From: Streptomyces sp. SID13726
GTDB lineage: Bacteria > Actinomycetota > Actinomycetes > Streptomycetales > Streptomycetaceae
DNA: 64,000 nucleotides
Assembly (NCBI RefSeq): GCF_010548375.1
Contig: NZ_JAAGLY010000020.1
Location: 1-64,000, forward strand
Reading direction: 5' to 3'
Position 1 is the stretch's first letter. The number at the start of each line of letters is the position of its first letter. Both the position numbers and the translations under genes were made by a program. Below the pieces are notes generated by a model. It was given only the letters and a program-made list of their open reading frames with translations. It made no database searches and had not been told where the DNA came from. Below, one piece after another: positions 52,394 through 62,236 of this stretch.

Positions 52394-54826
52394 GTGCGTG
52401 AAGGCACGTCTGCCACCTGCGATTTCGGGCAGCGGCTGCGCCGTCTGCGGGCCGACGCCGGGCTGAGCCAGGAGGCGCTGTCCCACACGGCCGGGGTGAG
52501 TGTCCGGGCCCTCGCGGACATGGAGCGCGGACGGACCCGCGGGCCCCAGCGCCGTACGGTCGAGGCGCTGGCCGAGGCGCTCGGGCTGGACGCCGGCACG
52601 GCGGCGGAGCTGGAGCGGTCCGCCGCCGAGGGCCGCCCCCGCCCCCGCGCCGACCTCGGCCCCGCCGCGCCCACCGCGCTGGCCCTGCCGCGCGACATCC
52701 AGGACTTCACCGCGCGCGGCCCGGCCCTGGCCCGGCTGCTGGAGCTGGTGGGCGACGCCGGTCCCGGCCGGCCGGTGGTCAGCGTGGTCGCCGGTCAACC
52801 CGGCCTGGGCAAGACGGCGTTCGCGGTGCACGCGGCTCATCGCCTCGCCCCGCACTTCCCGGACGGGCAGTTCGCGCTCGACCTGCACGGCATGGACCCC
52901 GAGCCGACCACACCCCGGGACGCGCTGGCCCGGCTGCTGGGCGCGCTGGGCGTGGCCGACGGCGCGATACCGGCGGGCACCGACGACCGGGCCGGGCTGT
53001 GGCGGTCCCTGTCCGGCGACCGGCGGATCCTGCTGCTCCTGGACAACGCCGTCGACGAGTCCCAGGTCGGCCCCCTGCTGCCCGGGACAGGGCCGTCCCT
53101 GACCCTCGTCACCAGCCGGCACACCCTGGCGGGGCTGGAGTCCGTGCACCGCAGCGATCTGGCCCTGCTGCGGCGCGAGGAGGCCGTGGAGCTGCTGACC
53201 CGGATCATCGGCCAGGACCGGGTCCGGGCGGAGGCGCAGGCCGCGCGCGACCTCGCCGACCTGTGCGGACATCTGCCGCTGGCCGTCCGGATCGCCGGGC
53301 AACGGCTGCTCGGCCGGCCGCACGAACGCCTGGGCAAGCTCGTCGCCCGGCTCGCCGCGGAGGGGCGGCGGCTGGACGGGCTCCAGGCCGGGAGCCTGCG
53401 GGTGCGGGCCGCGTTCGCGCTGTCGTACCGGCAACTGCCGCCGGAGTCACGGACGTTCCTGCGGCGCGCCGCGCTGGCCGCCGGGGCGGACTTCAGCCCC
53501 GAGACCGGTGCGCTGCTGGCCGGCCTGTCCTACGACGACGCGGTCGCCTGCGCCGAGGAACTGACCGACGCCGGGCTGCTCCAGAGCGACCCCGTCACCG
53601 AGCGCTACCGCTTCCACGACCTGCTCCGGCTGTACGCGGCCGAGCTGGTCGAGGAGGAGGACGGGACCGTCGTACGGGATGCGGCGCTGGACCGGGTCGA
53701 GGGGTGGATGCTGCGGCGGGCCACCGCGGCGGCGCTGTACTTCGATGTGGAGCATGAGCGGGATGAGGTGGGTGGGGGTGGAGTCGGCGGGTCGGGGGTG
53801 GTCGGTGGCTCAGGGGTGGTCGGTGGCTCGGCCTTCGGCCGCGATCCGGTCGTGGCCCTCGATCCCGACCCGGACACCGCGCCCGTAGGCCAGGAGGAGG
53901 CGCGGGCCTGGCTGGAGGCCGAGCGGGCGCAGTGGCTCGCGGCGCTGCGGCGGGCGCATGAGGGCGGGCGGTATCGGGAGGTGCTGGACACGGCGAAGGC
54001 GATGCACTGGTTCTCCGACCGCAACCAGCACTGGGAGCAGTGGGTGGAGGTGTTCCGGCGGTCCGCCGACTCCGCGCGGCTGTCGGGGAGCCGGCAGGAG
54101 GAGGCGGTCCACCTCAACTACCTCGCCTGGGCCTACAACCTGTGCGTCCACGACCCGCACGCCGCCCTGACCGCCGCCGACTCCGCGCTCGCGGCGGCCC
54201 GGGACAGCGCGGACGGGCTCCAGGAGGGCTGGGCCCTCGGCTACGGCGCGGGCGCGCTGCACCGGCTGGGCCGTCCCGAGGAGGCCCACGGCCGGCTGCG
54301 CGACGCGGCCCGGTGTCTCGCCGCGCAGGAGTCCCCGCAGGCCCGGCTGGCCGAGCTGACGATCCTCAACACCCTGGGCACCCTGCTGCGTCACACCGGC
54401 CGGGCGGCGGAGGCCCTGGACGTCCACCGCCGCAGCGAACGGATCTGCCGTACGGGGATCCCGGGCCGTACCGCCGAGTTGATCGCCCTGTACCACGCGG
54501 TCGCCCGCCAGCAGATCGGCAACGACCTGGCCGCCCTGGAACGCTGGCCCGAGGCCGAGCAGCCGCTCCGGCAGGCCCTCGCCGCCTTCGAGTCGGCCCG
54601 TATGACGGCCTGGTCCGAGCAGGCCCGGCTCGACCTGGGCCAGGTGCTGAGCGCCCTGGACCACCCCGAGACCCACGAGACCCTGCTCGCCGCCCGCGAC
54701 GGCCTCGCCGCCCTGCGCAGCCCCCGTCAGGCGGAGGCGGCCGAGGCTCTCGCGGCGCTGGGCCGGAGCGCCGAGGACGAACGGGAATCAGCGTCATGCC
54801 AAGTCACGCAGGGCCGGTCCCGCTGA
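52394..54826 (+). CDS. XRE-NB-ARC-TPR (STAND-type) regulator
   Basis: The 810-residue protein starts at a GTG. An XRE helix-turn-helix covers residues 10-70 (RLRRLRADAGLSQEALSHTA). The NB-ARC P-loop GQPGLGKT has its Lys at 140, and ILLLLDNAVD is Walker B. A winged segment (HDLLRLYAAELVEEE) follows, then a Gly/Val/Ser linker, then TPR-like helical repeats from about 500 to the end (LRHTGRAAEALDVHRRSERI). Such proteins act as ATP-gated switches, mostly transcriptional. The 3' end overlaps a convergent Clp-N gene by 23 bp. Two perfect-looking 18-bp repeats encode the linker. Confidence 0.9.
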   Translation: MREGTSATCDFGQRLRRLRADAGLSQEALSHTAGVSVRALADMERGRTRGPQRRTVEALAEALGLDAGTAAELERSAAEGRPRPRADLGPAAPTALALPRDIQDFTARGPALARLLELVGDAGPGRPVVSVVAGQPGLGKTAFAVHAAHRLAPHFPDGQFALDLHGMDPEPTTPRDALARLLGALGVADGAIPAGTDDRAGLWRSLSGDRRILLLLDNAVDESQVGPLLPGTGPSLTLVTSRHTLAGLESVHRSDLALLRREEAVELLTRIIGQDRVRAEAQAARDLADLCGHLPLAVRIAGQRLLGRPHERLGKLVARLAAEGRRLDGLQAGSLRVRAAFALSYRQLPPESRTFLRRAALAAGADFSPETGALLAGLSYDDAVACAEELTDAGLLQSDPVTERYRFHDLLRLYAAELVEEEDGTVVRDAALDRVEGWMLRRATAAALYFDVEHERDEVGGGGVGGSGVVGGSGVVGGSAFGRDPVVALDPDPDTAPVGQEEARAWLEAERAQWLAALRRAHEGGRYREVLDTAKAMHWFSDRNQHWEQWVEVFRRSADSARLSGSRQEEAVHLNYLAWAYNLCVHDPHAALTAADSALAAARDSADGLQEGWALGYGAGALHRLGRPEEAHGRLRDAARCLAAQESPQARLAELTILNTLGTLLRHTGRAAEALDVHRRSERICRTGIPGRTAELIALYHAVARQQIGNDLAALERWPEAEQPLRQALAAFESARMTAWSEQARLDLGQVLSALDHPETHETLLAARDGLAALRSPRQAEAAEALAALGRSAEDERESASCQVTQGRSR

Positions 54827-55829
54827 TCAGTACGTCGATCAGCTGCCGGGCGCGGGTCTCCTCGCGCAGGAGGGTGTCGACCAGGGGTCCGGTGCCCGCC
54901 GTACTCATCAGGTTCTGGCCGGTGGCCTCGTCGACGTACTCCGCGACGGGCCGGACGTCGGCCGTCAGCGGCGCGCGGCCGGCGGCGGTCAGCACACGGT
55001 GGACCGAGACGTAGTCGACGCCCAGGCGGGCCAGTTGCTCGCCGCCCGCGTACCGGGTGTCCTCGCCCGCGGTGTTCTCCCCCAGCAGGTGCGGGTGGCG
55101 GAGGGCGACCTCGTGGGTGGCCAGGAGGGCGAGCAGCACGTGCTCGGTGCCCACCGCCCGGTCGCCGAGCCGACGGGCCTGCTCGTAGGTCTCCTGCTTG
55201 ACCCAACCAGCGGGCATGGTCGCCCAGTTGACCCCGCCGAGCTTGGTCAGCCACCGCATCCACACGGGCATACGGCGGTAATGGCCACGGCCGAGAAGCA
55301 CGTCACGGGTGGCGTGCAGCAGGGGGTCGAGACCGTCGTCCCGGCGCCCGGAGCCCCCGTCGAGGCGGGCGAGCACGCCCTGGGCCGGGATTCCGCACAC
55401 GCCCAGCAGCTCCACGGCCCGGTTGTCCTCGGCCAGCAGCCCCCGCAGCAGGTGCACGGCACCGAACTTCCCCGCGTCCTCCCGCCGCGCGTGCTCCATC
55501 GCCGAGGTCAGTGCCCTGGCCGCGGCGCCGGTGAAGGAGGTCCGGCGGTCGCCGTCCTCCCCCAGGACGTCCGCCGAGACCACACGGTGCTCCGCGTCGT
55601 CGTCGGCGCTCCACACCCCGTCCTTCTCCAGCCGGTCCCGCAACACCGCCAGCAGCGCGGTCTTGGTCGCCCCTTCCCCCACGAGCGCTTCCCGCGCCGG
55701 GCCCCTGGAGGTGGCGACGCCGGCCAGGAGGTGCTCGGTCCCCATGGCTCCGTCCGCATCCGCACGCGCGCCCCGGGCGGCGCCCAGGACGCCTGCGATG
55801 TTCCAGTCGGGGGACTTGATCGCTTCCAT
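54804..55829 (-). CDS. Clp N-terminal-domain protein without ATPase module
   Basis: The 341-residue protein starts MEAIKSPDWNIAGVLG. Two double Clp-N-type repeat regions are seen: GTEHLLAGVATSRGPAREAL with HLLRGLLAEDNRAVELLGVC, and GTEHVLLALLATHEVALRHP near the C-terminus. There are no Walker motifs, so it is not a chaperone ATPase itself. Such free Clp-N proteins may act as adaptors or ligand binders. It is tail-to-tail with the STAND regulator, overlapping by 23 bp. Confidence 0.85.
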   Translation of the reverse strand: MEAIKSPDWNIAGVLGAARGARADADGAMGTEHLLAGVATSRGPAREALVGEGATKTALLAVLRDRLEKDGVWSADDDAEHRVVSADVLGEDGDRRTSFTGAAARALTSAMEHARREDAGKFGAVHLLRGLLAEDNRAVELLGVCGIPAQGVLARLDGGSGRRDDGLDPLLHATRDVLLGRGHYRRMPVWMRWLTKLGGVNWATMPAGWVKQETYEQARRLGDRAVGTEHVLLALLATHEVALRHPHLLGENTAGEDTRYAGGEQLARLGVDYVSVHRVLTAAGRAPLTADVRPVAEYVDEATGQNLMSTAGTGPLVDTLLREETRARQLIDVLISGTGPA

Positions 55830-55968
55830 ACGGCCCTTCCTCTTCCCACCGTTCCTGCGGAGCAGCCTCGCCGACGGGGGCGGGCGGGCGCGTCGGTCGG
55901 GAGGGGGATCCGCGCGTGCACCTTTGGATAGAGCCGAGGGGTGAGCTTCGGTGTGTCGGGGACCTGGC

Positions 55969-57972
55969 TCAGCCTTCCGGGGTGGGCGTGGGTGCCGCAT
56001 CGGCCGGGGTGCCGTCGCGCAGGCTGCCCAGGAGTTCACGCATCGCCGCGAGCGCCTCGCGGGCGGCCGGGGCCACGTCCTCAAGACGCCCGGCCTCCGC
56101 GACGGTGACCACTTCGGCGGTCCGGTCCAGTACGGCGGTCCGCAGCCCGGCGGCGATCCGCTGCCGCTCCAGGTGCGCCGCGAGGAGCGTCTCGTGGACG
56201 ACCGCGCTCAGTTCACCGCCCTCGCGGCGGACGATGCGCCCGCGCCGGGACCGTACGAGAAAGCCCGTCAGCCACGCGCAGCCGAACACCGGCACCAGCA
56301 GCACGGTGAGGGCGAACACGCAGATCCCCACGGCGACGACACCGGCCGGCTCGCCGTCGATCAGGCCGTCGCGCGCCGCCGTCATGGACACCGCTCCGGC
56401 GAGTACGGGCGCGGCCAGCGGCACCGACGCCCAAGTCGCCCACGGATCACGGCCGTAGGCGGCCACCGCGTACACCCCGCCGGTGAACGCGCAGGCGCCC
56501 GCGGCCAGCGCCGGCCAGGGATCGGCGACGGAGCCGGGTGCCAGCGGCCACAGCCAGGCCGCCGTGAGCAGGGCGGCCAGCGCGGGCCAGGGTGCCGCCC
56601 GCCGCCACAGCAGGGGCAGCAGCTGTACGACCGACAGGGCGCCCAGCAGGGTCAGTTCGAACGCGCCGCGGTCCTCGGTGAGCAGGAACACCGCGGGGAG
56701 GATTCCGGCGGCCGGCAACAGGGCGTGCGAGGCGAGACGCCAGTCCAGCACCCTGGACCGCCCGGCCGGGGGACGTACGCCACGACCCGGCTGAACCGGC
56801 AGTTCCGCCCGCACCGACCATCCGCCGCCCGGCCCCGGCCCTGGCCTCGGCCCCGCGGTCACGGTGCCGCCGACCGCCTGGGCCCGTTCCCGCATGCCGG
56901 TCATCCCGCGCCCCGACCCGAGCCCGGCCCGCCCACCGGCGCGGGCCTGCCCATCGGCGCCTGCCGGTCCGTCGGCGCCTGCCGGTCCGTCGTCGTCGAC
57001 GGTGAGAGCGAGCCACCCCTCCCCCAGGTCCCGCAGCCCGATCCGTACGACCGCCCCCGGGGCATACCGCAAGGTGTTCGTGAGAGCCTCCCGGGCGATC
57101 CCGAACACCGCCTCCGCCACCCGGGCACCCACCGCCGGACCGCCCTCGACCCCCGTCACCTCCACCCGCTGCCCGAGCCGCACGAACCCACCGGCGAGTT
57201 CCTCGATCCGGGTGCCCAGGGGAACGTCGTCGCTCCCCTCCGCGGCCCCCAGGGAACTGACGAGGCGCTGCACGGTCACGAGGGTCTCGCGACCGGTACG
57301 GGCGGCGAAGTCGAGTGCCTCGGCGGCGAGTTCGGGCCGACCGACGGCAAGATGTCGAGCGGCCTCGACGGTGACGACCACGGAGGTGAGATGGTGAGCG
57401 CTGACGTCGTGCAACTCCCGCGCCAGCCTGCGCCGTTCACCGGCCCCCGCCAGCCGCGCCTCCTCCCGCGCCCCGGCCAGCCGAGCGGCGGCCCGCTCCC
57501 GCGCGGCCGTCCGATGGGCCTGCCCCCGGCCGACCCCCACGACAGCGAGATGCAGCGCGGCAGAGACGGCGATCCCGATCCCGACGGTGACACTCGCACC
57601 GTCCACGGCGAGATCGACCAGTCCCTGCCAGCACACGAGCGCCCCGACGGCCCGCAGCGTCACCGCCAGACCGGTACGGACGGCCACCGAGTAGACGGCC
57701 ACCATGTCCCCCACGAACACGAACACCTGCACCGAATCCGGTGCCCCGCCCCCCACGGCCACCCCGTAACAAACGGCAACCCCACCCAACGCCACCAACG
57801 GCAGCCACCGCCGCACCCCCAACACCAAGGTCCCCCCGACCGCCACCCCCACCCCCCCCCCGCTCCCCTCCCTGATCCCGCCGTACCCACCGTCCACCAA
57901 CTCCGGCCCGGGCCACACGAGAAGCAGGACACCGAGGGTGAGCGGCAGCAGCCAGTTCCGGAGTGATTCCAT
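55969..57972 (-). CDS. orphan sensor histidine kinase with a second membrane module and degenerate second transmitter
   Basis: The 667-residue protein starts MESLRNWLLPLTLGVLLLVW. The first module has about five helices, then RRLARELHDVSAHHLTSVVV with phospho-acceptor His188, and a HATPase domain (VFGIAREALTNTLRYAPG, GMTGMRERAQAVGG). A second membrane module starts near residue 415 (LASHALLPAAGILPAVFLLT) with further helices. It ends in a helical segment, VHETLLAAHLERQRIAAGLR, that looks like a dimerisation helix lacking an intact HD motif. No response regulator adjoins it. A ten-G run near codon 38 is in the coding strand. Confidence 0.85.
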   Translation of the reverse strand: MESLRNWLLPLTLGVLLLVWPGPELVDGGYGGIREGSGGGVGVAVGGTLVLGVRRWLPLVALGGVAVCYGVAVGGGAPDSVQVFVFVGDMVAVYSVAVRTGLAVTLRAVGALVCWQGLVDLAVDGASVTVGIGIAVSAALHLAVVGVGRGQAHRTAARERAAARLAGAREEARLAGAGERRRLARELHDVSAHHLTSVVVTVEAARHLAVGRPELAAEALDFAARTGRETLVTVQRLVSSLGAAEGSDDVPLGTRIEELAGGFVRLGQRVEVTGVEGGPAVGARVAEAVFGIAREALTNTLRYAPGAVVRIGLRDLGEGWLALTVDDDGPAGADGPAGADGQARAGGRAGLGSGRGMTGMRERAQAVGGTVTAGPRPGPGPGGGWSVRAELPVQPGRGVRPPAGRSRVLDWRLASHALLPAAGILPAVFLLTEDRGAFELTLLGALSVVQLLPLLWRRAAPWPALAALLTAAWLWPLAPGSVADPWPALAAGACAFTGGVYAVAAYGRDPWATWASVPLAAPVLAGAVSMTAARDGLIDGEPAGVVAVGICVFALTVLLVPVFGCAWLTGFLVRSRRGRIVRREGGELSAVVHETLLAAHLERQRIAAGLRTAVLDRTAEVVTVAEAGRLEDVAPAAREALAAMRELLGSLRDGTPADAAPTPTPEG
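57852..57861 (-). repeat. homopolymeric G10 tract in coding sequence
   Basis: Ten consecutive G on the coding strand lie near codons 37-41 of the orphan kinase, in a Gly/Val-rich loop. Slippage by one base would abolish the product. Confidence 0.85.
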
Positions 57973-58588
57973 GAGGGGTCGAGCGTACGGTGCGCCTGCC
58001 TGGTCCAGCGGACACCAATGGCATCCGTCTCGGCCGTATCGCCTCCCCCCCCTGCGCGTCCCCACCGGTTTTCACATGTCTTCTTGATCAGCAGGATGAG
58101 CCAATCCCTAGCAGGGAGGCGTCCGGGGATTCAGCAACGGCGACGGCCGCCCAAGATGCCGACAGAGGCGGCAGACGATCCCGCTCCGAGCAAGCAGCCC
58201 TTCCTCCAAGCTCCGCAGTAGGTGGGCAGCTCGAGGTCGGTGACACGCATCAGTGGAGGGCCTTGGGGAATCCCCCAGCTGCCAACTTCGCGGGCCCGTG
58301 GACACCTCAGCCTGGCACAGCAGCAAGGCCGGCAACGGAGCTGAAGTTGATTCTGCATGGCAACCGCACCCCCTCTACCACCCGCCAACGAGGCACCAGC
58401 ACGTTGGATCATGATGGACAGGGCTACGACTGGCGCCTCAGCTTCGGATCTGACCGGCCGAGACCTCCGAGCGATGGTTCGAGAACTCGGTAGCTTCACC
58501 ACCCCTCGACGAAAAGGCCGAGGCCCAGCCATTCTCAAAGGTTAGGCTGAATCCCTTGGTTCACAGGACAGCGAGGGGCGGGACCTCT
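57973..58588. other. lower-G+C spacer with no confident gene
   Basis: About 615 bp between the kinase start and the AIPR region has weaker codon bias than its neighbours. A 62-codon plus-strand frame at 58357-58545 (MATAPPLPPANEAPARWIMM at the start) is the best candidate. It ends in TAG directly in frame with the open region leading to the AIPR gene. It has no recognisable domain and may be chance or a remnant. Confidence 0.35.
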
Positions 58589-58644
58589 GTGCGCGCACTG
58601 CACGTACACCATGTCAAGGTTCACTCAGCCAGGACTTCACAGAC

Positions 58645-60195
58645 TTGATCGACTTAAGCGATCTGAAGGGAAACCAACACGCCCAATCCGAAACCGACGG
58701 GTTCCACGACAACGGCATCGACGCTCTTGCCATCGACGAAGAAAACCGCCGGATCGTCATCGTCCAGTCAAAACTAGACGGTTCAGGCAACTCTGGACTC
58801 TCCCAGGCCGATGCACTCAAGATTCGGAACGGCTGCAGCGACCTCTTCAACATGAAGTTCGACCGCTTCTCCCCCACACTGCAAGCACGTCGTACAGAAA
58901 TCACCGCGGCTTTGAGCGATGCCTCGGTCACCTTCATCGTTGTCGTCGCCACTACAGGTCGAAGTACCCTGCCGGCAGAGGCCCAACATGTATTCAACGA
59001 CTTCCTCGCGGAAGTCAACGAAAATGACCCGGTGGTCACCTTGGAAGTACTCGGCCTGCGGGAATTTCATTCCATGGTGGTCGAAGGGACGGCAGGACCA
59101 CGGATCGAGTTGACCGTGCCCATCGAGCAATGGGGCAAGGTCGACCTCCCTTACCAGGCGTACTACGGGCTCGTTCAGGCAACGGAAATTGCCTCCTGGT
59201 TCGAACAGCACGGTGATCGCCTCTTCTCGCAGAATCTACGAAAGTCACTCGGCAACACAGAGGTGAACGAGGGACTGACCCACACGCTGCTGACTCAGGG
59301 CGAGAACTTCTGGTACTTCAACAACGGAATCACGGCGCTCTGCGAGTCCATCAAGAAGACACCCCGCGGCGGCTCAACCCACACATACGGGGACTTCGAA
59401 ATCGAAGGCGTGAGCGTAGTCAACGGGGCGCAGACCGTGGCGAGTATCCATCGAGCCGCAAAGAGGGAAGAGAAATCCCTTGAGGAGGCCCGTGTTTGGG
59501 TTCGATTCATCTCGCTCGAAGGATGTCCGCCTGATTTCGCCACAGACGTGACGCGAGCAACAAACACGCAGAACAGTGTTGAGAGTCGCGACTTCGTCGC
59601 CCTTGACCAACAGCAGGAGCGCATTCGCCGGGACATGCTCTTGTCATTGCACAAGCAGTACTCCGTGAAGCGAGGAGAGAACGCACCCGCCGAGAGCGAC
59701 GGCTGCACCGTCGAGGATGCAATCGTCGCCCTCGCCTGCGCACACAACAATCCGTACTACACAGTTCTGGCGAAGAGCGCAGTCGGCCGCTTGTCCGAAA
59801 ATACCGAGCGGGCGCCATACACAAATCTCTTCAACAACGGAACCAGCGCGCACAGAGTATGGCGCTGCGTCCAGGTGATGCGAGCAGTCGAGGCAGACCT
59901 GGCCAATCGCCGGAAGAGCCTCGTCGACAGGGAATTCGCTGTGGCCGCGCACGGGAATCGGCTCGTGCTGCAGCTGGTCTTCAACCAACTCAGATTGGAT
60001 AAGATCAACGATGCGAAGTACGACTGGGACAAGGAGATCAAGCGGATCCACAAGGTGACAGACACCACCCTCAAGCACCTGGGCGAAGCCATTGAAAGTA
60101 CCTACGCGAACAACTACCTTGCACCGCTCTTCAAGAACACCACGAAGTGCCGCGACCTGGTCACTCAGGTCGAGGCGAAGTTGAAGTCAAACTGA
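58645..60195 (+). CDS. AIPR family (abortive infection) protein, N-terminus damaged
   Basis: The 516-residue frame from a TTG contains a nuclease-like segment DNGIDALAIDEENRRIVIVQ followed by SK, as in Mrr/PD-(D/E)xK-like folds. The AIPR core follows: GENFWYFNNGITALCE, GVSVVNGAQTVASIHRAAK, ATNTQNSVESRDFVALDQQQ. Codon use is laxer than in neighbours, suggesting transfer. The TTG has no good ribosome site. In another frame a GTG at 58589 with GAGGGG upstream opens VRALHVHHVKVHSA, which I recall as typical of actinobacterial AIPR N-termini; that frame closes at 58648. A one-base shift near 58625 would join it to DFTDLIDLSDLKG. The gene may be a decayed phage-defence gene or act as a truncated form. 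Confidence 0.7.
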   Translation: MIDLSDLKGNQHAQSETDGFHDNGIDALAIDEENRRIVIVQSKLDGSGNSGLSQADALKIRNGCSDLFNMKFDRFSPTLQARRTEITAALSDASVTFIVVVATTGRSTLPAEAQHVFNDFLAEVNENDPVVTLEVLGLREFHSMVVEGTAGPRIELTVPIEQWGKVDLPYQAYYGLVQATEIASWFEQHGDRLFSQNLRKSLGNTEVNEGLTHTLLTQGENFWYFNNGITALCESIKKTPRGGSTHTYGDFEIEGVSVVNGAQTVASIHRAAKREEKSLEEARVWVRFISLEGCPPDFATDVTRATNTQNSVESRDFVALDQQQERIRRDMLLSLHKQYSVKRGENAPAESDGCTVEDAIVALACAHNNPYYTVLAKSAVGRLSENTERAPYTNLFNNGTSAHRVWRCVQVMRAVEADLANRRKSLVDREFAVAAHGNRLVLQLVFNQLRLDKINDAKYDWDKEIKRIHKVTDTTLKHLGEAIESTYANNYLAPLFKNTTKCRDLVTQVEAKLKSN

Positions 60196-60201
60196 GCAAC
60201 A

Positions 60202-60232
60202 GCACCCGGCGGATCGACTCTCCGTCGGGTGC
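60202..60232. terminator. hairpin between AIPR and yoeB
   Basis: GCACCCGGCGG and CCGTCGGGTGC form an 11-bp stem with one wobble pair and a 9-base loop. It sits between convergent stops and could serve both. Confidence 0.7.
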
Positions 60233-60250
60233 GCGAACCGGCACGGACGC

Positions 60251-60505
60251 TCAGTAGTGATAGCGAGCGGCAAGGATGACGATCTCTTTGTCCGTGACCA
60301 GGTAGACCAGACGATGCTCGTCATCGATGCGCCTCGACCACACCCCGGGCAAGTGGTACTTAAGCGGCTCGGGCTTGCCGATCCCCGTGAATGGGTCCCG
60401 CCTGACGTCCTCAATGAGCTTGTTGATTCGAGCGAGCATCTTGCGGTCGTTCTTGAGCCACGAGGTGTAGTCCTCCCAGCCCTGATCCTCGAAGACAAGC
60501 CTCAC
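60251..60505 (-). CDS. yoeB: YoeB-family mRNA interferase toxin
   Basis: The 84-residue RelE/YoeB-fold toxin is a ribosome-dependent mRNA-cleaving enzyme in this family. Seen are FEDQGWEDYTSWLKNDRKML, GKPEPLKYHLPGVWSRRIDD, EHRLVYLV and the C-terminal AARYHY, in which the His/Tyr end is the catalytic signature of YoeB. Glu and Arg of the active site are in place. Its ATG overlaps the antitoxin stop by 4 bases, so toxin output depends on antitoxin translation. Confidence 0.95.
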   Translation of the reverse strand: MRLVFEDQGWEDYTSWLKNDRKMLARINKLIEDVRRDPFTGIGKPEPLKYHLPGVWSRRIDDEHRLVYLVTDKEIVILAARYHY

Positions 60506-60783
60506 GCAGCACCCTCAGCAGGATCGGCCGCATCGGGATCAATCAGCTCGCGCTCCGAGATGTTGACGTACCCCAGAGCGTTCTCGTACGCCTTGAGCAG
60601 GCGGCGCGCGTTCGCAGGCGAGCGCAGCAGGTACGAGCCCTCACGTAGCGCCGCGTAGTCCTCAGCCGAGACGAGCACCGCGTTGCCGTGCTTGGAGACA
60701 ATCTCGATGGCCTCGTGATCGTCATTGACCTTCTTGATCAGCGGAAAGAGGGCTTTGCGCGCTTCGCTCGCAGTTATCGACAT
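60502..60783 (-). CDS. yefM: YefM-family antitoxin
   Basis: The 93-residue antitoxin starts MSITASEARKALFPLIKKVN, the Phd/YefM DNA-binding fold. It continues with HEAIEIVSKHGNAVLVSAED and ends in an acidic toxin-binding tail (ERELIDPDAADPAEGAA). A GGGAGG site precedes the ATG. Upstream lies a palindrome it probably binds. Antitoxin-first order and overlap are typical; a YefM/YoeB system is known from S. lividans. Confidence 0.95.
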   Translation of the reverse strand: MSITASEARKALFPLIKKVNDDHEAIEIVSKHGNAVLVSAEDYAALREGSYLLRSPANARRLLKAYENALGYVNISERELIDPDAADPAEGAA

Positions 60784-60802
60784 GACCTGCCTCCCTCTAA
60801 CC

Positions 60803-60826
60803 AGTGGTACCTAATAACGTACCACT
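60803..60826. promoter_or_regulatory. palindromic operator of yefM-yoeB
   Basis: A perfect 8-bp inverted repeat, AGTGGTAC and GTACCACT, flanks an AT-rich 8-base core (CTAATAAC), 20 bp upstream of yefM. GTAC half-sites with an AT centre match the known YefM operator plan. The core may also be the promoter -10 region. Confidence 0.75.
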
Positions 60827-60892
60827 AGGGAAGGCGTGGAGCGACGCTGAACGAGTGACAACCCATCAGGTTCCCGGCACAGGAACGAGCAA

Positions 60893-60920
60893 GGGGCCCG
60901 GCCCCGAAGAGCCGGACCCC
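60893..60920 (-). terminator. terminator of ychF
   Basis: On the minus strand GGGGTCCGGC and GCCGGGCCCC form a 10-bp stem with one wobble pair and an 8-base loop, 31 bp after the ychF stop. Confidence 0.7.
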
Positions 60921-60950
60921 ATAGGTCTGTCCGAGTGTCGCCGCATCTGG

Positions 60951-62039
<1,089 letters not shown>

Positions 62040-62236
62040 GTTGCGACTTCCCGTAGTGAGAGGGCCAGGGGGCCGGGACCCGTACTGGGCGGACCAGGGG
62101 CCGGCGGGCCGGCCGATCCCCCAGTTTACGGGCTGTCCGGCCCCGCTCCGGCTGACCTCTCGAACGCATGGCCAAGGTCTTTCCTACGGCGTGTCTGAAG
62201 GCCGATTCCGCACATAAGCAGACCTAAGTTGGACCA

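Noticed and set aside
57437..58075. Gly-rich frame overlapping the 5' half of the orphan kinase
   Set aside because: Out of frame with the kinase domains and of low complexity; the kinase frame has clear motifs.
58131..58538. Minus-strand 135-codon frame in the spacer before AIPR
   Set aside because: Weak codon bias and Arg/Cys-rich product without domain; not reported as a gene.
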